64,000 nucleotides of DNA, from assembly GCA_035079005.1 (NCBI GenBank), contig CM068707.1, positions 2,495,001-2,559,000 on the forward strand, given 5' to 3'. The first letter of the stretch is position 1. Each line of letters starts with the position of its first letter. The translations under genes were made by a program, and so were the position numbers. The DNA is from Fraxinus americana (Eukaryota; Streptophyta; Magnoliopsida; Lamiales; Oleaceae). Below, in pieces: positions 49,429-60,978 of this stretch. The notes beneath the pieces were generated by a model. That model was not told where the DNA came from and ran no database searches. It saw only the letters and a list, made by a program, of their open reading frames with translations.

Positions 49429-50704
49429 ATAGATAATAGGGGTGGGCAAAAACCCGCCCAACCCGCTTGAACCGCCCGAACCGACCCAAACCGACCGGTT
49501 TGGGTCGGTTTTTTTTTATTTTTTTGATTGGGTTGGGTTTTTTTGTGATCAGGCCGGTCGGGTTGGGTTGGGTCACGGGTTGGGTCACAAAAACCGCCCA
49601 AACCCGACCGACCCGACCCGCCAAGGAAAAAAAAAAAAAAAGAAACACAGGTCATTAACACTACGCAGTCTCAGTCTCCCAGACTCCAAGGCTCACAGCT
49701 CATTTCCTGAAATTCGAAATCAAAGCTCCAGTCCAAAGGCAAAATCGATACAAACCCTAGAAAATCTCTCCTCTCCACAGGCTGCAGCCGGCAGCCCCCC
49801 TAAAATCGTCGACTGCGCTAGTAAGGTGGAACCTTAACATTTAATTGTATGGGAAAAGGTACGCAGATCGTTTCTTGTCGATTGATTTATTGTATGGGAA
49901 AAGGTACGCAGATCTTTTCTTCAACTGGTGATATACCCAAATCCTCGCCCAAAAGAATTGTTTAAGGGGGTATGTCTCCGTTTCAATATCATCCCAATTT
50001 TCTCGCGTTTCTTCACTAGCTTTCTGCACCTAGTTTTGCTATTTATTGTATTCATATAATGTGTTTGCAAGAAAATCAAGAGTAATGACGATGAAAGGCA
50101 GAAGCAGAGTGTTAGGCACAATAGGCTCTGACATTACAAACCAACACTCCTTTCAGGTTTGGTTCTTTCATTGTTCAATCTCGTTTTATGCCTGTTGGAT
50201 TATTTTTATTCGTGGGTACATTACATAAGTACCCACTCAGTTTAAGGCTCTGGTGGGTACTTTGATTCTTAATTTCTTGTTATTGTTTAGTGATAGACTT
50301 TATTTATTACAAAAAGCACCCAACTTTATCAACTTTGTTCTGGGTATATGATATAATTTCCATTGTGATGAGTGTTTTAAATGGCCTTCTTCAAGAACCT
50401 CTTTTAAATGGCAGTGCTACTGCTACTAATGGTAGAGAGTCGAATAAGGCAATCAAAGGGGATGAAACTGTAACCCCTTATGCCATGCTAGCATTTTTAG
50501 TATCGTTATTTTCTCTTGTTGATAGGTTGTTCCAACCCGACCAACCCAACCCAACCCGACCGACATTTGGTTGGGTTGGGTTGGGTTTCAATCTTTACGT
50601 GGGTTGGGTTGGGTTGAATTTTAATCAAACCGATTGTGTTGGGTTGGGTTTGGGTTGGGGCAAAAACCGACCCAACCCAACCCACGCCCACCCCTAATAG
50701 ATAA
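49429..50704. mobile_element. hAT-type element with captured gene DNA (Pack-hAT-like), 1,260 bp
   Basis: The element proper is 49437-50696. Terminal inverted repeats are perfect for 11 bases (TAGGGGTGGGC...GCCCACCCCTA). The 8-bp TSDs are also perfect: ATAGATAA at 49429-49436 and 50697-50704. Both ends (about 185 bases each) are GGGTTGGG/CCCAACCC-rich, like the 370-bp MITE at 13822. Between them, about 49640-50520 has different, gene-like composition and includes the ABCC-like exon fragment listed next. A 30-odd-base direct repeat (TTGTATGGGAAAAGGTACGC) occurs at 49847 and 49890. There is no transposase. The conserved ends and clean TSD suggest a fairly recent insertion. Confidence 0.85.
50341..50522 (+). 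pseudogene. Captured ABCC (MRP-type) transporter gene fragment
   Basis: Inside the hAT element, the plus strand reads VYDIISIVMSVLNGLLQ, then EPLLNG, then ESNKAIKGDETVTPY. This matches the linker before the first core membrane domain of plant ABCC3-like transporters (EPLLNG...GDETVTPYSNAGIFSILTFSW). After the TPY residues the frame is off by one base: the next frame reads NASIFSIV and then IFS, the expected continuation, so the fragment carries a 1-base deletion. It stops where the GGGTTGGG-rich end begins. It is a gene piece, not a gene. Identification is from memory of the family. Confidence 0.7.
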
Positions 50705-51602
50705 TACCTGATCCATAAATTTTTCCCTTGATTGAACTTGTAGTTGGTTATTTCAACATATTGGATCGGGGTCGAAGCTGGACGGGCTTCCCCTGAAATC
50801 CACCCCAACTGCAATAGGAGCGTATTTAATTTGGATTTTTAAAAGATTTTTAGGGTTTGCTTGTCATGATTTTTGTGTTTCGCTTCTACTTCATGCAGAA
50901 GAGCTTTCTGAGCAAGTTATTTTAATTTTTTTTTTGAAAACTAATTTTTAAAAGAGTTTCACATTCCAAAAGTTTTTTTAGGAAAATGATATTGAATTAG
51001 CTTTCTCTGAAAACTTTTCTAACTAAAAAAAAAAAAGGAACACTCCCATAATATTGGTCAAATGGATTCAAAAACAGATTTTGTAACTCAAAAGCTCATT
51101 TTTACTTTTCAAAAACCAATCCAAACGATCCTTACAGACTTTTTAAGTAAACGGACTTTGTAGATTTTAACGAACTTTTACTGAATCAACGAAAGTCTTC
51201 ACACACTTTATAGACTTTATATAAAATTTATATATAACTTATTGCACATCATTCTTAACTACTATTTGTATGATGAAATGATACAAACGCACACTAACAA
51301 AATCATATTTTCATGTCAACAGAAATATAATTAAAAAGAATATAAAAAATATAAGTAAGCTAAATCAGAAAAATTAACCACCAAAATAATAAAAAAAATA
51401 ATATAACATTTCAATACTCTATGATAAAAAAAATCTCTAATATTCAATATCAATATGTTCAAACCTGTAAAAAATTACTAAATTAAACAAACAATCAATA
51501 AATAAAAATTTAATTATAAATTGATTTATTTTTATAGAATTTTAATTAAAAATTGATATTTCTTTAGAGAAAACTTGAAGAAACTATGAAAAGAAGAGAC
51601 TG

Positions 51603-51603
<1 letters not shown>

Positions 51604-51665
<62 letters not shown>

Positions 51666-51690
51666 TTATTTATATATTTATTTATTTTTT
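51604..51690. repeat. Microsatellite (TA)n/(TTTA)n, unit 2
   Basis: Counterpart of 42824-42896. The AT tract is interrupted by an AAATA and a TATATATTTA step. Confidence 0.95.
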
Positions 51691-53407
51691 TTTTTGAAAG
51701 TCTTGCAAAAATTTGGTATGAATGAGAGAATTTTTATGAGATTTTATATTTAGGACGTGTCTGGTGCTGATTCTTCATCAACTTAAAATTGAAACAGTGA
51801 CCGTTGCTTTGTCAAGATAGACCCCACCTCTAAGATGGTTCGTCAAATAAGACAACCTACTTTTACACGTAACGACTATGAAATCAATTTTCTTTTGTTT
51901 CAAAAAGCACGCCCAGACAATCCCTTATACTTCTATTCAAAAATTAGTATGTGATAGATTTTGGCAACAATTGTTGACACTTTGAATATCGTAACTTTCT
52001 AAAATATTTTGATAATATTTTGTAACTACTAAAAAATTTGAAAAGTAACAACCCGTTTGCCTATCTTTATCTTTTAAATTTTTTTCCATTTTAAATTCAT
52101 TCTCCTAATAAAATATTTTAAAAGCACACTACCCAATAATTCAGTATTTTAAAACTCATTTTCTACTCTTAACGCAATTTATCCTGAAATCTAAAAAAAT
52201 CTTGAATTGAATCTTGACTTTCAAGTGAATTGGAGGAGTCTTTGAAAAGTCTACCTCAAATTCGCCGGACATAAGTAGTTTAAGAATCCATGTGAATTGC
52301 CTTCATATTTGTCCGATATCCAGGAGGAAAAATTGATTTTTCAGAAATTGCAGTTCTGTCTCTCTTTGGGTAATTCAATTCTTCAAAACTCCTATTAACT
52401 CTTAATTCTTTACTTTTCTTTGTTTTATTTTATTTTTTCCATTTTCATCAGTATTTTTTCCCCATTTTTTGCCATTTTCTGTGAATTTATTCCTGGGTTC
52501 AATGAAATGCATACTGGGATGTCAATTGTTGTTTATCAGCTGTTAATTCATGGGAAACAAGTACAAGTTCCATTTTTTTCCATAAAAATTGCTCAAATGT
52601 TACATAAGGATGGTTGAGGTGTATTTGGCTAAAGAATTAGCTCGCTAATTATGATTAGGAAGAAATCATGTGAATGATCTCTTCGTTTTTAGCTGCCCAA
52701 TTGGAAATTTAAAGACTTTCTGATTTGTATGCTTCTGAGTTTCATATTCTTTTGAGAGAATTGGGACATGCTTGTTACTTTGATGTTGGCAGTTCCAGAT
52801 CATTTCTAGTTACATATGCTTGAAGCCTACGCTGAGCTTTACTGTTTATCATTATCGTTCAAGGTTTTATGTGAAACTATGTAGATCTAATTTTCGATTT
52901 CTGGTAAAGCACAAAACCTCTGATTTAATAAGAATTTGGACATTTTAGAAGTTAAAAGTGAATTAACATTGTGATGTCCACAGCATTTGGACAAAAAACT
53001 TGCAACGGGCTTTACCGGATGAACACTTTTACGAGATGTTTGGCATATATGATTGATATAAAGATGGTCTACATGGAGACACTTTTGGACTATTTTGGCC
53101 TATAATTTTTGAATTTTCTGTGTGATGGTTTTCTAGAGTTGAAGTAGATTCGTAGAAGATTTTCGCAATGCCACCCGCATGCTTATCTATATTCCTCAAT
53201 ATAGCAAATCTGGCATTCAATTTCATTTGTCTACTGGATCCCATATATGGACAGCATCTACTATAGGCATATGCACCACATCTGTCTGTACCTCTGTCTA
53301 CTGCAAGAAATATTCTCTGTACTGTTTCTAAGTTAGTGACTCCATTGATAATTTTTTTTTTCCTGCACCCTAATTTGGAACTCTAGTTGAGGGTTTTGCA
53401 CCTAAAG

Positions 53408-55168
53408 ATGAATTGCAGTTCCAGGAATGTTGAACAAGAGCTTGATCGTATCAGCAACCTCCCAGAGCCAATTAGATGTCTAATCATCTCAAGGCTTCCA
53501 ATTGAAGAACTTGTAAGAACAAGTGCTCTATCAAAGAGCTGGCATAATACTTGGAAAAATGTTCAACATCTTTATTTTGATCTAACGCGAATGACAAAGG
53601 TTTGTAGGGAACTTTTTTATCAAGCCAAGAGAAAGAGGCGAAGCCATTGTGCACAATACTTTGTGGCGTGTTCTGAGCAGAGTATCAATCAGCTTCATGA
53701 TGCAGCTAGATTAGTTAATACTATCCTCAATGCTCACTCTGCTGCTCTCACTAGTTGCAGGATTAATCAATTTCCAATAGGTTTTCAAGAGCCAGTAGAA
53801 TCTGTTGAATATCTTACCCAAATAAAAGGAGTTCAAGAACTGTATCTTACTGGCCGACCTTTGATAAGAATTGGTGGTGAAAAGCTAAAGCCACGCCCCT
53901 TTCCCTCATGGGGAAAGACCCTTCAAGTTCTTGAACTTAGCAAATACACCATCAAGGATGCATCAATTTTCATAGGATGTGACAGTTTGCATACATTGAG
54001 GCTGAAGATTGTTAAATTAGACAATAAAACTATGGATGAAATACTGACTTACTGTGAAGCCCTTAAAGAATTTATTCTAAGTTCTTGCACTGGGGTTGAA
54101 AATCTCATGATATCTAATAAAAACCTCAAAATCTTGGAGCTCCATAATATTTCCTTTAGTCTAATTAACATATATGCTGAGAGTCTAGCTGTGCTTGTGC
54201 TTGACAACATTCAGTGTCCAGCTAGTTGTCTCGTCATTGAAGCACCTGCGGTGGTGAAATTGGATGCTTTCCATGTACGGAAAAAACAAGCGATTGATTC
54301 TCTCAATCATAAAGATTGTTTCAAAATGGAGGAACTTCTGTCCCGTTGCTGCGGAATCTTGGTAAGAGAAATCCTAACTTTATAGTCACTGATATTATTT
54401 TCTAGACTCTACTACCTTTTTTTTTTTTTTTGTTTATGTTCTTCCGTTTTGTTGTTTTGGGGCATGTGTGTGTGTTGTAGGGGTCCTGTAATGATGCTGG
54501 GCGTCCTATATCCACTCGGACTCTCTACATAAGTCCATTCAAGAAATTGCTGATGTTATCATTAAATTTGGACCTAAACAATATTGAGGAGGCGATAATA
54601 CTGTCTTACTTTTTCAAAGAGTGCTCTGGCCTAAAAACTCTACATATATGTATTCCTGTAAGTACACACTCTGAAATAGTCTGAAGATGTTTCAATGGGA
54701 TGCTGATTGTTAAATTGTTTCCTTTATCTTCTGCATCCCCATTGAAACAAATACATAAAGAAATATAATTAAAAATAAGAAGTTAATTTCTTAATAAACA
54801 AGATAAAGAAACGAAAATCACTTTTGTTTTTCTCCTCCATTCTTTGATTGCAGGTCGACAGCACAGATAACTCGAACCAAGCTTCGGGAAACCAACTCTC
54901 ATATCCTGAGTATTTATTCTGGGATAGAAAGGAGATATTTGAAAGCATAGAAAACAATTTAAGTACGGTGCACATTACACAATTTAGAGGAACGGAGCTT
55001 GAAATAGGATTTGCGAAGTATATAATCACTAGAGCTCCAAAGATGAAAAAGATCATCATCGATTGTCAGGATAGCTGCACAACTGATGTGCTGAGCTTAA
55101 TGAAGCTATCTAAGGCATCTGTGCATTTGTCTGTTTTCGTGGATCATCCCAGAGTATCAAGTGTCTAG
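53408..55168 (+). CDS. F-box/FBD/LRR-like protein, copy 2
   Basis: Exons 53408-54361, 54481-54657 and 54854-55168, all phase 0, encode 481 residues starting MNCSSRNVEQEL. It has the same domain order as copy 1: F-box at about 15-55, Leu-rich repeats, FBD-like end. After MTKVCRELF it has a basic insert (YQAKRKRR) that copy 1 lacks, then several substitutions up to about residue 137. The next 450 bases of exon 1 are identical to copy 1 at every base I compared. The C-terminus reads SVFVDHPRVSSV, in a different frame from copy 1. It is likely an adaptor of an SCF ubiquitin ligase with unknown substrate. No inactivating lesion is seen. I cannot tell which copy has the ancestral C-terminus. Confidence 0.88.
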
Positions 55169-55812
55169 AAAGAGAATTTGCTTGTAGAATATGACCAGCC
55201 ACGAAGGTCATTTGACATAACTAGTTTTCCTTGGAAGTTTTTAGTTTTTTAAAGTTGAATATTTGGGAATTGAAATAGTTTGAAAGAATTCTATATTATT
55301 CGCATCAATCTTTTTAGTAATCAGCATTCTCATATTTCAGTAACCATTTATCAGCAATACGGTGGAAGTAATATATCTAACTTGCTCGTTCCAAATTGTG
55401 TGAATATATTTTTGATGGAAATGCAAATGTATGAGGCTATTCTGTGCATGTAACGACTGGTAAAAGTTTCCATTTTTTGGGACCTTGATAATAAAATTGT
55501 ATGTACAACGTATTGGTCCGGACCACTTGAAACTGAATTTGTCACATTGACCAAATGAATTTAATTTCACTCTTGTATGTAAGATCAAATCACTAGTCAT
55601 CATCTTGATGTCTTGAAAATTGAAGTGAAATAATTGGAAATAAATACGCGCAACATACAATTTGTAATCTATTTAATAGTCATGATCATGAACTAAAGGG
55701 ATTTTTTAGTGGACGGTTAAATTTGAGCTCAGTAATTCGACATTAATTGTTGATTTATATTGTGACGTGTTGACCTGGGACTATAAGATAGAAAATGAGA
55801 TTTAAAGATTTA

Positions 55813-56185
55813 CGGGGGTGTCCTCAACTAAGATTCTGGTGGATTTTAAAAGATTATAAATCATAATGAATTTCGTGAACTTGAATAGGTTTTCACAAAT
55901 TTTATAAGAATTTCATTAAATATGGTGAAATTTCAAAAGGTTTGGTTATATGTATTTTTAAGCTTGAAATCAATCTAAATCTTTTAAAATCTATCCATTA
56001 ATAAAATCTTTATAAATCTATCAGTTATCGAGGCTACCTAAAATTTGAAGGATTTCATTAAAATTTCAATTGGGGACACCTAAATTTTAATGAATTTCAT
56101 TAAAATTCATTAAAATCTCAATTGGAGACACCTAAATTTAGAAGGATTTTTAAAATTCATCACAATTTTAATTGAGGACACCCCC
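55813..56185. mobile_element. Tourist-like MITE present only in unit 2
   Basis: Ends CGGGGGTGTCCTCAACTAAG and TTTAATTGAGGACACCCCC are inverted, flanked by TTTA (or TTA) on each side. Internal ATTTCATTAAAATT words repeat. Unit 1 at about 47178 shows the uninterrupted sequence (AGATTTAATGTATA), a direct empty site. The 3-4-bp TSD and G-rich ends fit PIF/Harbinger-type MITEs. Confidence 0.88.
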
Positions 56186-57224
56186 TTTAATATATATTTG
56201 AAAATGCATTGTGGTCATTTACTTGTTTAGAGTACTCAACATTTTCTTCGAGGGTTATACACAAGAACAATAAGTTAGATAATATAATTATTATTCTCAT
56301 ATAATTATTTAATTATATATAACTTTAGAAATTTCGGTTAGATTGACGACGCAATCTCATTCTTTTAGTAAAATAGAATGGAATTAATTAATTTTCTCAA
56401 CCAATCAAGAGTTGACTAGGTCAAGATTAATTCATTGAAGTTTAGTTTAATTGGGTTGATTTGATCGATTTAATGTTTTTAAAATAAGAATATGGAATAA
56501 ATTATAAGTTATAATCCACTATTAACTATAGTAGAATTAATTAATTAGATTGGGACGTGCTATGTATGTGCTATTTATATATGGAAAGATTGACATTTGG
56601 ATTAGAACTAAACGGAAGTGTCCTTTCAGGTTATGGAAAGTTTCCTTATCCAAACTGGAAGGAAGAATTCTTTTTGGATGTTTCCTTATCCAAGTCATGT
56701 CCATATTATAAATATGTTTATATTAAGATTCAAGGGTAATTCGTGCAATACCCCATAACTTCACTGATTTTGCGCAATGCCCTCTAATCTTTCATCTTGG
56801 CGCAAAACTCCCAAATCAGCCAACCTTTGCGTAATACTCCCTACCGTCAATTTCAGTTAGTTTCTCCGTTAAAATGACTTTTGAATGTCAAAGTGAATAA
56901 ACTCACCAAAGACTTTTTTGTCTCATCATCTCTACTGAAGACAGAGAATACTAAAGAAGACGACGATGACAAAAATACTTGATGTGTGGTTTGGAGGGTG
57001 CCATTGATTACGTATTTTGCTATGCTGCAAGTTTTGGGTGCATTGAAAGAACAAAACTACGAGATGTGCCAAATTGGGTACCCTTTTTTACAGTTTTGTT
57101 ACTTTTGAAAGTTCAGCACTTGAAATTGTTTATGTGACATTGTCTATGATATAGAGAAAGAAGGTCCATTTCTTGGATGCTCTAAAGAATTGGGTGAGAT
57201 GTGGAAAGAACAAGATGAAAATAA

Positions 57225-58725
57225 TGTGTAAAAACATTATAAAAAACTATCGCAAGTGTACGACTCGTTCAAGTAATAAAATGGATTTTAGAGTCCAAGT
57301 ATTGTTCCCACAGAGATTTACTAGTTCGATTTTATATATTCTGACCTTAATCGAAACGTGAAATGTGGTTGAGTTTTGTAACTAAATTGTAGTTAAACTA
57401 AATGAAAGCAATAGTGGATGAATTAGTTGAATTAAATGCAAATTATATGATTGAATGCAAATTAAAGTGATTCATAGAAAAGAAACGCACTAAGTTCGCG
57501 AATCCCCATGCAATGATCCATTTTAATTCTATTTCTACAAAATTGACAATATGTTTGAATTAATGAAGAATCAATGTTTCTAACATATTCAATAATCTCT
57601 ATCGAGTAGAATGGAACATATTCTAACATATTATTTGACTATATTTCTATGACAAATGTAATATACAAGAATGCATGACGTTTTGTAAACACTTAGAGAT
57701 TCACGTAGAGCATATCGGTATATTTCTATCCCCTATCGAACCCTACGATGATTTATACCCCGTCGAGCTTATTACACATAAAATAAGCCACCACACTCAT
57801 ACAACTATTACACATAATTGTAGAGAAAAACAATGTATATAAATCATTCAATAATTCAAAACACGTTTTAATGTCAACAAAATAAAACTAGGAATTAAAA
57901 TATCACATCACAAGGTTCATCGTTCACTTAGCACATATAAATCTAGCCTAACATGATAGAAGAAAAGGAATCAGGAAATTTAATAAAGAACGATATTACC
58001 AATTTAGATTCTTGAATTAATTCTTCGCGTCGTGATGTTATTCTCCTTGTTTGTGCCTTGATTTCTCTCTCAAACGCTTCAAAAGTTTCCTCACAGGTCT
58101 GCCTAGGGTTTGAGGACGACTTAAGAGTTTATATAATTGTCAAAAGAGTGGTTTCCATAAGAGTTGGAACGAAGTAAGGAAACCAGAATTTTCGCGCCCA
58201 GATTGAACCATGCGGCCGCATGGTTATGCGGCCGCATGGTTATTTTCCATGCAGTCGCATGGAACAAAAGTTTTGCTCCTTTTTTCCATACCACTATGCT
58301 TGTGGCCCCTTGGTTAATTATACCATGCTTGGAACAAAATTTTTGCTCTTTTTTTCCCTGCCACTATGCTTGCGGCCGCATGGTACAATTAATTTTCACA
58401 ACTCTTCATTCTGGTCCTCCACTTCATTTTTTTTTTGTCTTGACCTCTTTTGTTCATTATTTTCCTTTAATCATTCTATGCATTCCTCAATTTATGATTA
58501 AGCTCGTGAGTTGGCCTAGGGTCATCTTTTGATTATTTGCATTTTGGTTCTTGAACTTTTATTTTTCTCATTTTTAGTCCATTTTCTCCATTTTCCCTCA
58601 AGTTTCCACCACAATCTTCATTATTGTCCTACAAACACAAATTACACAAATAACTATAATCCAAACATTTATCAACAATTATTCATACTTGTGAACCGAA
58701 TAAACGTATAAAAACGCCCTTATCA
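57225..58725 (-). repeat. LTR, left copy (3' LTR of the element)
   Basis: About 1.5 kb, ending ...CGCCCTTATCA on the plus strand. It contains tandem palindromes CATGCGGCCGCATGG at 58209-58242, GC-rich islands in AT-rich DNA. Its first 775 bases belong to the tandem duplication unit. Confidence 0.75.
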
Positions 58726-59912
58726 ATTCCTCCAAACTTGAATCACACAAGTTCAAAACTTACTTCCAAGTAACACATGGTTTAACAATTTGTTGTATCT
58801 CAGAGTTGGTACTTAGTAAGAACACATGAACAACCACAACCATGAATAATCAAATTAATCTCCACATGTTATATGCAAAACTCGACGTGTGTGTGTAAAT
58901 TCATACCAACATATTAGGATCATGTTTGACTCATACCCGACCCAATGTAGTCAGATTTTCCCTCTCTTATCGCTCAAAAGATCACACCTCCCACAATCTT
59001 ATTCTTTTCAGTCAATTATCCCGGGGTGTATTCTAAGGTTGAATTTATTCATATCTATTTCTTCCACTCTCTCAGCTTAGATAGATGTTACCATCACAAG
59101 TTCAAACTTCAACAAGTAGAGAGAAATTTTTTTTTCTAACACTGAACCCTGTCTTGAAACTTTCACTTCGTTTTCATCTCACTAGTTTTAGAAAATCCAC
59201 ACATAACATCATGCACGGAACCCTTACTCATCTCAGTACTTCCTTGCAACAGTTCATTCACATCTAAACTATTCTAAAAATTGGTTATGGTTTAGCACAA
59301 AAGAAATTTTTCAGTTATATTACCTATGTTCAACTATTTCTAAACAATGAGTTAAATCATTAGCCCAATATGCAAGCATGAGTGTCGTGTGTACAGTAAA
59401 TCAAGTTTCACTTTGACATATAGCGATCAATCCAATAATGCATAGCTTTCATCATTCTCGGTCTGTACATTGTCCAATATCGAACATCATTGTCAGCAGA
59501 ATTGTCAAACCTACACAAGCACACAAAATCCCAAACTATTACTAAGAATGACGAAAAACTAATTTTTTTTTTTTCACACAAAAACAAAAACTGTAGTAAC
59601 ATGATGAATGACATATTGACATATTCCCACCCTCAAACGTATACAGAACATTGTCCTCAATGTGCATAAGATAAGATTGGACACCAAATTTGAATGATAA
59701 TGCGAATATAAAGCAAAATAAGGTAGATAGGAAACTCCCCTGATCAAAAAGTAGGTGGTGGTGGAGACGGAGGAAGAAAACTGAATCCGAAGTGTCATAA
59801 GCTAGAAGTGGACGTTACTTTCGCTCAAAAGGTATCTTCGTGATCTAACTAGATGATGGATGACCTGTAATTATTAAAACTAAAGAAATTAAACATGGTT
59901 CCTAAGTTAATA

Positions 59913-60786
59913 TCATAGATGGAATAAATAAATAGGAAAAAAAAAATGAAAAGAACTGTTGGGTTGCCTCCCAAAAAGTGCTTGTTTAGAGTCTATAACT
60001 CGATTATATGGCAGCTGATTACAAGCAGCTAAAGAGGCTTTTGATGCCTTGTCCATTTTTCTTCTTTTTGCTTTGATCCACTTTTCATTTGATATCCACA
60101 CCTCTTTCTTGCCATTTTCAATATAATAGGACTTGTCTATTCCATCCGACTCAACTTCAATTATGTAGATTTGTATCTCCTCGTCAGGCTTAATCACAAA
60201 ATCAATTTTTTGGACAATCAATAAATTCAGAAAAATTTAAGGTTATTTCCTCATTATTGATCGTCTCATCCTTATTTAGCTCCATTGTGATTACATTTTT
60301 ACTCGTTTTTGGCTCTTCTTCAATTGTTAAACTCTCATCGGGTAGAATAATTAGTCCGCAATCTAAATCCACGGGCAATGAAAAGTTGGTCCCGAGGATC
60401 CCTTCAAGTGGATTGTAACTCCAATGTTGAAATTCTTCCGAGTACATCCAATCTCCCAAAATCATCTCGCTTTCATCCAACTTGACCAGTTTTTCGAAAT
60501 ACTTTGCAATTACATTCTCTTCTAATAGAGGAAGACCATCTCCTACAAGTTTGATGTCCTCATCCCAATTGTAAGGTATAAAATCTCCAACGAGCATGTA
60601 CCCTTCATTATTTTTATCAATTGCTTTCTTCCGACACCTTAAATATTCTCTAAATCTCTTAAGTTTCGACATGTCTAAATCAGAGTATGAGAACAAACAT
60701 TGCCCAGTACAATAAATCGCATAGCAATTATCACAAATCGGGTATCCTCCAAACATATCTTCATAATTTATGTAAAGATTATCCAT
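59913..60786 (-). pseudogene. Uncharacterised ORF of the non-autonomous LTR element, one frameshift
   Basis: A minus-strand frame from ATG at 60786 encodes an acidic protein with a Cys-rich start (GGYPICDNCYAIYCTGQC), then DFIPYNWDEDIKLVGDGLP and MILGDWMYSEEFQHWSYNP. It stops at 60202. A second frame overlapping at 60221 continues with KIDFVIKPDEEIQIYIIEV, then KASKASLAACNQLPYNR and ends with an ALFGRQPNSS-like stretch. One small indel separates the halves, so an intact parent would be about 290 codons. The CxxC...CxxxC start could bind zinc. I do not recognise it as gag or pol; it may be an accessory ORF specific to this element family. Confidence 0.6.
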
Positions 60787-60859
60787 TGCAAAAGTTTCAT
60801 TACCTCACCAAGTTAGAATTATGTAATTATCTGAAAAAGTATAGGGAGAGAGTGCAAAT

Positions 60860-60891
<32 letters not shown>

Positions 60892-60978
60892 GGAATAAAA
60901 TAAAATAAAAGTTCAAATTAGTGTCAAAGTAAATAAAATCAAACCAAATTTAAATCCCCGATAATGGCGCCAAAAACT

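Larger units (their letters stand above)
51366..58000. repeat. Tandem duplication unit 2 carrying an F-box/FBD gene
   Basis: Second copy of 42565-48987. The left border is the same CAGAAAAATTAACCACC word after unrelated DNA. Differences are extra segments at about 52647-52692 and 52788-52817, a 373-bp MITE at 55813-56185, and a deletion of about 312 bases at about 55490 between TTGATAA words. Confidence 0.93.

Noticed and set aside
58164..58532. A 122-codon plus-strand frame in the LTR
   Set aside because: It runs through palindromic repeats and T-rich DNA inside an LTR and is not preserved as a frame in the partner LTR.
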